From JAAFIP01 sp031431335 (GTDB taxonomy: Bacteria > Pseudomonadota > Gammaproteobacteria > Burkholderiales > Burkholderiaceae_C), in contig JANPDG010000149.1 of the NCBI GenBank assembly GCA_031431335.1, positions 1-15,823 on the forward strand: a stretch of DNA of 15,823 nt, written 5' to 3'. The position numbers and the translations under genes are program-made. Within the stretch, counting starts at the first letter, position 1, and each line of letters begins with the position of its first letter. This document shows positions 7,121 to 12,749 of this stretch, one piece after another. The notes beneath the pieces were generated by a model that saw only the letters and a list, made by a program, of their open reading frames with translations, searched no databases and was not told the origin of the DNA.

Positions 7121-8015
7121 ACAGGCAGCTAGCGTGCTTGCAACGCAAACACCGCCAGAACTACGCAGCGCTTGGGCACTGCCAGTTGCTACGGTATTAA
7201 TAGCAATTTGCTCAATCCACACGTCGGCATACGGCCAATTGTTTGGCAAAAAGCCCGCTCCCGCTGCGCCCCCAGCGCCGCCCATTGCCGCCGCGCCCAC
7301 CTGCGATAAGCCGCTGTACCTCACGCTAGACACCGGCCACATGGATGTGGCCCAGATGATGGCCGATGTGCTCAACAAGCACCAAGTCAAGGCCACGTTT
7401 TTTGTGGCCAACGAGAAAACCAAAGACGACAAAGGCTCGATGAGCTTTGAGTGGGGCCAAAAGTTTTGGGCCCAGCGCGGCCAAGAGGGGCACGACTTTG
7501 CCTCCCACACCTGGGACCATGTGTACTGGAAGGGCGATGTCAAAGGCGTTACGCCCGCGTTTGTGGTGCAGCCCAGCGCAGGCGCGTTGGCCGGGCGCAG
7601 CTTTACGTGGGAGTCCAAAAAATACTGCGAGCAGATCACCCAAGCGCGCGAGCGGATTGAAGACTTCACAGGCAAAAAAGCCCTGCCTATTTGGCGCGCC
7701 CCTGGCGGCAAAACCTCTAAAAAAGTGATTGAAATGGCCGAGGCCTGTGGCTACAAACATGTAGGCTGGGCACCCGCAGGCTTTTTGGGCGACGAGCTGC
7801 CAGACAGCACCAGCAATGATGCACTGCTCAAAAAGGCCCTGCGCGACATCAAAGGCGGCGATATTTTGATGGCCCACTTAGGCATTTGGAGCCGCAAAGA
7901 CCCTTGGGCGCCCGCTGTGCTCGAGCCCCTGATCGTTGGCCTGAAAGAAAAAGGCTTTTGCTTTACCACCCTGCGCCACCACCCTGATTACAAGGCGTGG
8001 TATGCCGCACACTAA
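7083..8015 (+). CDS. Exported NodB-family polysaccharide deacetylase
   Basis: The protein has 310 residues from ATG 7083. AGGAAGG at 7069-7075, seven bases upstream, supports this start inside the previous gene. NodB motifs appear in order: TLDTGHMD (D83), HDFASHTWDH (H142, H146, the metal-binding HxxxH), RAPGG (R205) and ILMAHLG (H265). In the canonical motif TFDDG the second Asp binds the metal; here it is Thr84, followed by His86. The TLDTGH form appears typical of a Burkholderiales subgroup, so the metal site may differ rather than be dead. Family members remove N- or O-acetyl groups from peptidoglycan or exopolysaccharide. Residues 31-51 form a hydrophobic export segment that is mostly encoded by repeat copy B. 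A Pro/Ala linker precedes the domain. Confidence 0.88.
   Translation: MAFGLWTTQRGSKQAASVLATQTPPELRSAWALPVATVLIAICSIHTSAYGQLFGKKPAPAAPPAPPIAAAPTCDKPLYLTLDTGHMDVAQMMADVLNKHQVKATFFVANEKTKDDKGSMSFEWGQKFWAQRGQEGHDFASHTWDHVYWKGDVKGVTPAFVVQPSAGALAGRSFTWESKKYCEQITQARERIEDFTGKKALPIWRAPGGKTSKKVIEMAEACGYKHVGWAPAGFLGDELPDSTSNDALLKKALRDIKGGDILMAHLGIWSRKDPWAPAVLEPLIVGLKEKGFCFTTLRHHPDYKAWYAAH
7185..7236 (+). repeat. 52-bp dispersed repeat, copy B (inside the deacetylase signal region)
   Basis: It aligns ungapped to copy D at 35 of 52 positions by my count. The first half keeps the TTGCTA ... TAGCAA inverted arms around nine bases. The second half keeps CACGTCGG-like sequence followed by ACGGCC. It encodes residues 35-52 of the deacetylase (VATVLIAICSIHTSAYGQ), which form most of the hydrophobic core and the likely cleavage region of the export signal. 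Confidence 0.75.
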
Positions 8016-8030
8016 CTGCGTAGGTTCGCG

Positions 8031-8984
8031 ATGAGTGATTGGATGGTTGACACGTTTGCACTCAGCCAGCTGTGGCTGTTTGAGCATCTGGTGCAGCCGC
8101 TCATGCTGATGGCTGGGCTCAGCGGTGTGCTGGAGCAGGGCTTTGAAGGGGCGGGCTGGCTGCTGGTGGGCCTGTTGCAGATGGCGGTCATCATCTGCGT
8201 GTTTGTACCGCTGCAGCGCGCGCTGCCAGTGCAAGCCGTGACCAACCGCGCCACCATCCGCACTGACATGCTCTACACCGCGATCCACCGTTTGGGGCTG
8301 TTCAGAGTAGGGCTGTTTTTGCTGGTTGACCCGCTGTTTGACGCGGCGTTTGGCGCGCTGCGCCAGCAGGGTATCAGTGGCTTTCATTTGGACGAGTTGC
8401 TCAATATTACGGGCAACGCGCTGCTGAGCTTTGCGGTGTATCTGGTGGCGCTGGACTTGATTGGCTACTGGATTCACCGGGGTCAGCACCAGTTTAATTG
8501 GTGGTGGAAGCTGCACAGCCTGCACCACGCCCAGCAGCAAATGACCGTGTGGAGCGACAACCGCAACCACCTGCTAGACGACCTGCTGGTCGACAGCCTG
8601 ATGGTGCTGGCCGCGCAGCTCATTGGGGTTGCACCCGGCCAGTTCATGGCGTTTACGGCGCTCACGCAGCTCTCAGAGAGCTTTCAGCATGGCAATCTGC
8701 GAATCTGGTTTGGCTCTATGGGCGAGCGATTGCTGGTTAGCCCGCGCTTTCACCGTCTGCACCACGCGGTTGGTATTGGGCATGAGTCGCCCAGCCGCGT
8801 TTTAGGGGGGCACAATTTTGGCGTTTTATTGCCTTGGTGGGACACCCTGTTTAAAACCGCCAACTATGAAAAACGCTTTGACGATACCGGCGTGCGTGAC
8901 CAAGTAGAGCAGGGGCGCGACTACGGGCGCGGCTTTTGGAGCCAGCAGTGGCTGGGCGTTAAGCGCTTGGCCGGGCGTGCTTAG
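8031..8984 (+). CDS. Sterol desaturase / fatty acid hydroxylase-family membrane protein
   Basis: This 317-residue integral membrane protein has several hydrophobic helices in its N-terminal half and the histidine boxes of the fatty acid hydroxylase superfamily: HRGQH at 149-153 (HxxxH), HSLHH at 162-166 (HxxHH) and HRLHH at 241-245 (HxxHH). NRNH and SFQHGN between the boxes supply the extra ligands usual in this group. These enzymes use a di-iron centre and oxygen to hydroxylate or desaturate lipid chains in the membrane; the substrate is unknown. It starts 15 bases after the deacetylase stop, so the two are probably co-transcribed, which may hint at an envelope-modification role (inference). 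Confidence 0.88.
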   Translation: MSDWMVDTFALSQLWLFEHLVQPLMLMAGLSGVLEQGFEGAGWLLVGLLQMAVIICVFVPLQRALPVQAVTNRATIRTDMLYTAIHRLGLFRVGLFLLVDPLFDAAFGALRQQGISGFHLDELLNITGNALLSFAVYLVALDLIGYWIHRGQHQFNWWWKLHSLHHAQQQMTVWSDNRNHLLDDLLVDSLMVLAAQLIGVAPGQFMAFTALTQLSESFQHGNLRIWFGSMGERLLVSPRFHRLHHAVGIGHESPSRVLGGHNFGVLLPWWDTLFKTANYEKRFDDTGVRDQVEQGRDYGRGFWSQQWLGVKRLAGRA

Positions 8985-9023
8985 CCTCCTGATCTTACTA
9001 ATCGCCCTCACAATTCGGTTGCC

Positions 9024-9857
9024 GTGGCCCGCTTTATCCTGATCAACACTTCTCATGCAGGCAACGTAGGCGCGGCTGCGCGGGCGCTCAAGGTGATGGG
9101 CTTTGACGACATGGTGCTGGTCGCGCCGCGCTGGGCCAATGTGCTGCGCCGCGAAGAAACCATCCAGCGCGCCAGCGGTGCCAACGACGTGCTGGCCAAC
9201 ACCCGCATTGTGGACACGCTGGACGAGGCGCTGGACGGCGTAGACCATCTGTGCGCCACCGCCATGACCCCACGTGACTTCGGCCCGCCTACCTACGCGG
9301 TGCGTGAATATTTTGATTTGCTGTCCAATGGCTTGCTTAACAGTTCGCCCTCTTTACTATCAAATAAAGAGCAAACTATTGAATATCCACGTCGGAAAAC
9401 TGCCGAATTTTCTTCCAAAAACGCTGCCCCCCACATGGCTTTTCTCTTCGGCTCTGAGCGCTTTGGCATGAAAAACGAAGACGTGTACCGCTGCCACGCC
9501 GCTTTAAGCATCCCCACCAACCCACAGTTCGGCTCGCTCAACCTGGCCAGCGCCGTCCAACTATTAGCCTACGAATGGCGACTGGCCTTGGGCGGCTACG
9601 CGGTCACCGAAGCGCTCAAGCCGACCGAGACGGCTGACGCCCAAGCTGTGAGCGGTCTTTTGACGCATTTTGAACAGGCGCTAGTGCATTTGGATTACCT
9701 TGACCCTGCAGCCCCCAAAAAGCTCATGCCCCGCTTGAATGCGCTGCTTAACCGCGCTGCACTGCGCCAAGAGGAAATCCATATTTTGCGCGGTATCGCC
9801 AAGGCCATGCTGCAGGCCACGCCCCCTTGTAAGAAGGTGCAGTCTCCAATAGACTAA
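9024..9857 (+). CDS. trmJ: tRNA (cytidine/uridine-2'-O-)-methyltransferase TrmJ, with repeat-derived insert
   Basis: The product is 277 residues from GTG 9024 (first residues MARFILINTSHAGNVGAAARALKVMG). It is a SPOUT-class methyltransferase that modifies ribose 2'-OH at tRNA position 32 using S-adenosylmethionine. Diagnostic parts are the N-terminal TSHAGNVGAAARA motif, LFGSERFGMKNEDVYRC near residue 140, and IPTNPQFGSLNLASAVQLLAYE, which together form the trefoil-knot cofactor site. Between the EYFDLLS helix (about residue 100) and APHMAFLFGSE there is an extra stretch of about 25-30 residues rich in Ser, Asn, Lys and Glu. It corresponds to repeat copy C and its flanks and explains why the protein is longer than usual. 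The insert lies ahead of the knot and is probably a tolerated surface loop. Two small cysteine-rich genes and cysE follow. Confidence 0.9.
   Translation: MARFILINTSHAGNVGAAARALKVMGFDDMVLVAPRWANVLRREETIQRASGANDVLANTRIVDTLDEALDGVDHLCATAMTPRDFGPPTYAVREYFDLLSNGLLNSSPSLLSNKEQTIEYPRRKTAEFSSKNAAPHMAFLFGSERFGMKNEDVYRCHAALSIPTNPQFGSLNLASAVQLLAYEWRLALGGYAVTEALKPTETADAQAVSGLLTHFEQALVHLDYLDPAAPKKLMPRLNALLNRAALRQEEIHILRGIAKAMLQATPPCKKVQSPID
9353..9404 (+). repeat. 52-bp dispersed repeat, copy C (inside trmJ)
   Basis: It matches copy A at 42 of 52 bases, with the final 23 bases identical. It is read in trmJ as LLSNKEQTIEYPRRKTA, in a different frame relative to the unit from that used in the deacetylase. 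The unit has no stop in this frame, and its length (52) is not a multiple of three. Flanking bases (CTTCCA, 9412-9417) are shared with the right flank of copy D. Confidence 0.88.
9827..9855 (+). promoter_or_regulatory. Possible promoter for the cysteine-rich gene pair
   Basis: TTGTAA (9827-9832) and TAGACT (9850-9855) are separated by 17 bases; each matches sigma-70 consensus at four of six positions. A short dyad, AGTCT-ccaat-AGACT (9841-9855), overlaps the -10 element and could be an operator. Initiation about seven bases downstream would put the start almost on the ATG at 9863. Read-through from trmJ is an equally good explanation. Confidence 0.3.
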
Positions 9858-9862
9858 AGACC

Positions 9863-10240
9863 ATGTTGACAGTCCTTAAGCATGTGAGTTTCCAGCGCTT
9901 GTTGCAGCGTGCCGTGGTGGCTTGGCTGCTGGGTGCTGTGTTGTGGAGCTCTAGTGTGGCCGTGGCCGCTGCGGTGATGGGCTGCTGCGACCAACCGCAA
10001 GCCTGCTGCAGCATGGGACCCTCGGCCAGTTCAGGCTCTGGTTGCACCACTTGCGTGCCGCCCTTAAGCGCCGCATCCGTCGCGCCCAAAGCACCTGAGT
10101 TTGTGCATCCCGCGCTCGCTAACAGCCCTTATTCTGTGGGGACTATCACTTTTTATAGCGCTGATATTTGGCGACCGCCCAAGGCGAGCTACGGTTCATC
10201 GGTTTTTATTTTTAATTTAATTTTGAAGGATTTATCATGA
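9863..10240 (+). CDS. Small exported cysteine-rich protein (unknown)
   Basis: The protein has 125 residues. It begins with a basic N-terminus and a hydrophobic export segment (about 16-37, AVVAWLLGAVLWSSSVAVAA), then a cysteine cluster: CCDQPQACC (41-49, CC-x5-CC) and CTTC (61-64). A Pro/Ala-rich stretch and an IWRPPKASYG motif (about 102-111) follow, and the C-terminus is hydrophobic. It begins five bases after the trmJ stop with only a weak ribosome binding site. Its TGA stop overlaps the ATG of the next gene (ATGA), so the two are translationally coupled. I do not recognise the family. Clustered Cys pairs plus a CxxC in an exported protein suggest metal (for example copper) binding or thiol chemistry, which is inference only. 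Confidence 0.72.
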   Translation: MLTVLKHVSFQRLLQRAVVAWLLGAVLWSSSVAVAAAVMGCCDQPQACCSMGPSASSGSGCTTCVPPLSAASVAPKAPEFVHPALANSPYSVGTITFYSADIWRPPKASYGSSVFIFNLILKDLS

Positions 10241-10371
10241 AATCAATTTACACCAAACTCGCTCTTGGCATCGCCCTGACTGGCTCGAGCATGGGCGCTT
10301 GGGCTGCAGGCGCTTGCTGTGCAGCTGGGGCTGTGTGCTGCATCGGCGGCTTCATGCCCTGCTGCCTTTAA
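10237..10371 (+). CDS. 44-residue exported cysteine-rich peptide (unknown)
   Basis: This very short gene has a strong ribosome binding site: GAAGGA at 10225-10230, six bases before ATG 10237. The product starts MKSIYTKLALGIALTGSSMG and has a clean signal peptide (basic Lys2/Lys7, hydrophobic core, AWA-A cleavage near residue 23-24). The mature tail of about 20 residues holds three Cys pairs at 27-28, 34-35 and 42-43, spaced CC-x5-CC-x6-CC (CCAAGAVCC, then PCCL). The first two pairs repeat the spacing of the upstream protein. The ATGA overlap couples it to that gene. Nearly a third of the mature peptide is cysteine. It could be a metal-binding or buffering peptide or a secreted disulfide-rich peptide; no modifying enzyme lies nearby. 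The coding call rests on the RBS, signal peptide and coupling. Confidence 0.72.
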   Translation: MKSIYTKLALGIALTGSSMGAWAAGACCAAGAVCCIGGFMPCCL

Positions 10372-10380
10372 GCTTCTCGG

Positions 10381-10440
10381 CGCACTCAATGGTTCAGTGC
10401 GCTGACACGGGCCAGTCATTCTTAAAGCGCTGGCCCTGTG
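10381..10440 (+). other. Two consecutive RNA hairpins in the 3' region of the cysteine-rich operon
   Basis: CGCACT (10381-10386) pairs with AGTGCG (10396-10401) around a nine-base loop. Then CACGGGCCAG (10406-10415) pairs with CTGGCCC-t-GTG (10430-10440) with one bulged T and a 14-base loop. Together with the terminator just downstream they form a compact three-hairpin RNA of about 110 bases after the last stop codon. This could be a stabilising 3' UTR or the source of a small RNA. Confidence 0.5.
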
Positions 10441-10449
10441 AAAGCCTCA

Positions 10450-10481
10450 AAGCCCAAGCTCCTCGGAGCTTGGGCTTTTTT
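10450..10481 (+). terminator. Strong intrinsic terminator
   Basis: AAGCCCAAGCTC (10450-10461) and GAGCTTGGGCTT (10466-10477) form a perfect 12-bp GC-rich stem with loop CTCG. A run of six Ts covers 10476-10481. Outer arms CTCAAAG (10446-10452) and CTTTGAG (10483-10489) are also complementary. It ends the trmJ/cysteine-rich transcript and separates it from cysE. It is the clearest terminator in the window. Confidence 0.93.
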
Positions 10482-10526
10482 GCTTTGAGCGCAGTCCAAT
10501 TCTGACTAAAACAGTACACTAATGGC

Positions 10527-11303
10527 ATGTTTTCTCGCCTTCGCTCCGATATCCAATGCATCCTAGACCGCGATCCTGCTGCCCGCAGTACGTGGGAGGT
10601 GCTCACCTGTTATCCCGGCTTGCACGCGCTGGTGCTGCACCGGCGGGCGCACTGGTGCTGGATGCATGGCCTCAAGTGGCTGGGGCGGTTTATCTCCCAC
10701 ATCGCGCGCGGCTTGACAGGTATTGAGATCCATCCCGGTGCCATCATCGGCAAGCGGGTGTTTTTTGACCACGCCATGGGCGTGGTGGTGGGCGAGACCG
10801 CCCAGATTGGCGACGGCTGCACCATTTACCAAGGCGTCACGCTGGGCGGCACCTCGCTGTACAAAGGCGCTAAGCGCCACCCAACACTGGGTAAAAACGT
10901 AGTGGTCAGCGCGGGTGCCAAGATTTTGGGCGGCTTTGTCGTAGGCGATGGGGCCAAGATTGGCAGCAATGCGGTGGTCATCAAGCCCGTGCCAGCAGGC
11001 GCCACAGCGGTGGGCATACCTGCGCGCATCATCCCGTCTAAAACGGGCGAGAGCGCCGATGTGACGACGCAAGACCCGAAGTTTTCTGCTTACGGCATCA
11101 CGTTAGAGGACGACCCGTTGTCCACAGCCATGCGCGGCCTGATCGACAATGCCAGCGGCCAAGAAGCGCAGATCGCGCTGCTATGGCAAGCCATCGAAAA
11201 GCTATCCGCCCAGCCCAGCGCTGCCAAAGACTGCGTGCCCGACAACGCAGCCCGTGGGGACACGTTTGCGTCGCAGAAGTTGACGGACTTGGTGGGGAAG
11301 TGA
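10527..11303 (+). CDS. cysE: Serine O-acetyltransferase
   Basis: This 258-residue enzyme makes O-acetylserine from serine and acetyl-CoA, the first step of cysteine synthesis. The left-handed beta-helix hexapeptide region runs from about residue 65 to 170. It contains IEIHPGAIIG, FFDHAMGVVVGETAQIG, YQGVTLGGTS, KRHPTLG and AGAKILGGFVVGDGAKIGSNAVV. The catalytic His of the DH motif is H82, with E67 in the position held by Asp in E. coli CysE, and H118 lies in KRHPT. This matches the shorter Bacillus-type enzyme that lacks the long N-terminal helical domain. The C-terminal tail beyond about 175 is longer than the core. No Shine-Dalgarno precedes ATG 10527, and a TACACT -10-like box at 10515-10520 sits so close that a leaderless mRNA is possible. 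Confidence 0.93.
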   Translation: MFSRLRSDIQCILDRDPAARSTWEVLTCYPGLHALVLHRRAHWCWMHGLKWLGRFISHIARGLTGIEIHPGAIIGKRVFFDHAMGVVVGETAQIGDGCTIYQGVTLGGTSLYKGAKRHPTLGKNVVVSAGAKILGGFVVGDGAKIGSNAVVIKPVPAGATAVGIPARIIPSKTGESADVTTQDPKFSAYGITLEDDPLSTAMRGLIDNASGQEAQIALLWQAIEKLSAQPSAAKDCVPDNAARGDTFASQKLTDLVGK

Positions 11304-11304
11304 G

Positions 11305-11356
11305 TTTGCTATTTTAATCGTAGCAAACTATTGAATACCCGCGTCGGAAAACGGCC
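11305..11356 (+). repeat. 52-bp dispersed repeat, copy D (just after cysE)
   Basis: This copy begins one base after the cysE stop codon. It shows the clearest inverted arms in the first half: TTTGCTA (11305-11312 region) and TAGCAAA around nine bases, then CTATTGAATACCCGCGTCGG and AAAACGGCC. Its right flank, AAAAAACTTCCA, resembles that of copy C, so the full unit may be about 65 bp. Confidence 0.88.
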
Positions 11357-11386
11357 TAAAAAACTTCCAGGGTCGAGTGGTAAAAA

Positions 11387-12061
11387 CTAGCGCCGCACCC
11401 ACATCACGACCAATGCAACCAGCAGGGCTGCGCAGGCGGTGCCCAGAGCGAATACATAGGCGAACAGGCGTTGATTCTCGGCGTCTAGCCTCTTGGCGTT
11501 CTCGCGCAGTTTGTCCATTTTGGCGAGCCGCTTTTTCAGGGTGCGGCGCTCGCCGCGCACGGCGTCTAGCAGCTCGAACAGGCTTTCTATTTGGATTTTT
11601 TGAATCTCTGGGGTAACCGGCACGGGCGCGGGCCTGGGTGGTGGGCGAAAGTCGGGCTGCTCGATTTTGGCGACGCGCAGCATCTCGTCAAAGCTGCCTG
11701 GGGCGGTGGTGCCATAGAGCACGTCTGCCGCTTCAGAGCTAAAGCGCGAATCGTCTAGCAGATCGTTTAAGGCCGAGTACTGCGGTGAGCGCGCGCCTTG
11801 GCGAAAGGCGACTTCTGGGGGCTGCAGCTCTACCAGACCCAGGGCGGACAGATCGACCAGCAGCTCGCCAATGTCGCCAAAGCCTTTGAGGGTTTGGACA
11901 TAGAGCTGAACAGTATGTGTACCGTCGATGGCCAGCAACAGCACGCGCAGTCGGCGCGGCAGCTCGCGCGGGTTGCGGCGCACCACGGCGTTGCCCCGCT
12001 CGGTGCGCGCCACAAGGTCATTTAGCCTTGTATTGAGCTCTTGCAGCGTGATCTGAGTCAC
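11387..12061 (-). CDS. Unknown protein with winged-helix-like N-terminus and C-terminal membrane anchor
   Basis: The product has 224 residues from GTG 12061 (MTQITLQELNTRLNDL). The N-terminal part (about 25-80: NPRELPRRLRVLLLAIDGTHTVQLY, GELLVDLSALGLVEL) has the helix and strand rhythm of a small winged-helix-type module. A Pro-rich spacer (about 138-152, PPPRPAPVPVTPE) follows, then a charged coiled coil (about 158-198, LFELLDAVRGERRTLKKRL) and one membrane helix close to the C-terminus (about 199-222, LFAYVFALGTACAALLVALVVMW), giving a tail-anchored topology. I do not recognise a named family. It is convergent with cysE and lies 132 bases downstream of the RidA-family gene on the same strand. 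Confidence 0.8.
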   Translation of the reverse strand: MTQITLQELNTRLNDLVARTERGNAVVRRNPRELPRRLRVLLLAIDGTHTVQLYVQTLKGFGDIGELLVDLSALGLVELQPPEVAFRQGARSPQYSALNDLLDDSRFSSEAADVLYGTTAPGSFDEMLRVAKIEQPDFRPPPRPAPVPVTPEIQKIQIESLFELLDAVRGERRTLKKRLAKMDKLRENAKRLDAENQRLFAYVFALGTACAALLVALVVMWVRR

Positions 12062-12110
12062 TGGAAACCGCCATAGTACTTATGCATACACACAAGCATA
12101 CAGGTTTTGT

Positions 12111-12137
12111 GTCTATTTGTGCATCGCACAAATAGAC
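12111..12137. repeat. 12-bp perfect palindrome with 3-base loop
   Basis: GTCTATTTGTGC (12111-12122), loop atc, GCACAAATAGAC (12126-12137). It lies between the RidA-family gene and the tail-anchored protein gene, both on the minus strand. No T-run follows in either direction, so it is not a typical intrinsic terminator. A regulator binding site or mRNA structure is possible. A direct repeat GCATAC (12084-12089, 12096-12101) lies beside it. Confidence 0.8.
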
Positions 12138-12193
12138 TAGTTACACATTAAATTACGCATAAAAACGCAATGTAAGCCAAGATTGGGTTCGAT

Positions 12194-12664
12194 TTAGACC
12201 AGTTCAGCCGTCATTTCAATCTCCACGCAGGCTCCCATCGGGATTTGTGCCACGCCAAAAGCGCTGCGCGCATGTGCGCCCACCACGGGGCCAAACACTT
12301 GGCCTAGCAGCTCAGAGCAGCCGTTGGTGACCAAGTGTTGCTCAGTGTAGTCGGGGGTGGAGTTGACCAGGCTCATGACTTTGACGATGCGTTTGACGCT
12401 GTTTAAGTCGCCGCCAGCCGCCTTGCAGGCTGCGTCTAGTGCAGCCATCAGGCCAATGGCACAGTTGCGTGCGGCCAGTTTGCCTTCGTCTGTCGTGATG
12501 TTTTTGCCCAGCTGGCCTACCCACGCGCCGCCGTCTTTGCGGGCGATGTTGCCCGAGATGAACACCAGCTTGCCAGTTTGTACAAACGGCACATAGGCTG
12601 CTGCGGGCGTGGCCACGGCAGGCAGCTCGATGTTCAGGGATTTAAGGGTGGCGTAAATGCTCAT
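12194..12664 (-). CDS. RidA (YjgF/YER057c/UK114) family protein
   Basis: The protein has 156 residues. The fold is evident from FISGNIARKDG near residue 35-45 (usual SGQ region), the central helix AARNCAIGLMAALDAAC and the conserved C-terminal block AHARSAFGVAQIPMGACVEIEM. Arg133 in that block is the expected carboxylate-binding residue, and Glu148/150 sit in the EIE position. RidA proteins are cytosolic trimers that hydrolyse reactive enamine/imine intermediates such as 2-aminoacrylate from serine or threonine dehydration. This is the longer subgroup, not the classic ~128-residue RidA, so the substrate may differ. GGAG stands eight bases before ATG 12664. It is divergent from comEC across 85 bases. 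Confidence 0.9.
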   Translation of the reverse strand: MSIYATLKSLNIELPAVATPAAAYVPFVQTGKLVFISGNIARKDGGAWVGQLGKNITTDEGKLAARNCAIGLMAALDAACKAAGGDLNSVKRIVKVMSLVNSTPDYTEQHLVTNGCSELLGQVFGPVVGAHARSAFGVAQIPMGACVEIEMTAELV

Positions 12665-12749
12665 GGAGGGGCTCCGGTAGAAAAGAATGAAAGACTAAGA
12701 TTGCTGTGTATTATCAAACCAAAATCACATACTAAAAATAGGCTTCACA

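Noticed and set aside
9821..9855. MerR-family (metal sensor) operator before the cysteine-rich pair
   Set aside because: The spacer is 17 bases rather than the stretched 19-20 typical of MerR promoters, and the central dyad is short and off-centre. It is kept only as a possible promoter.
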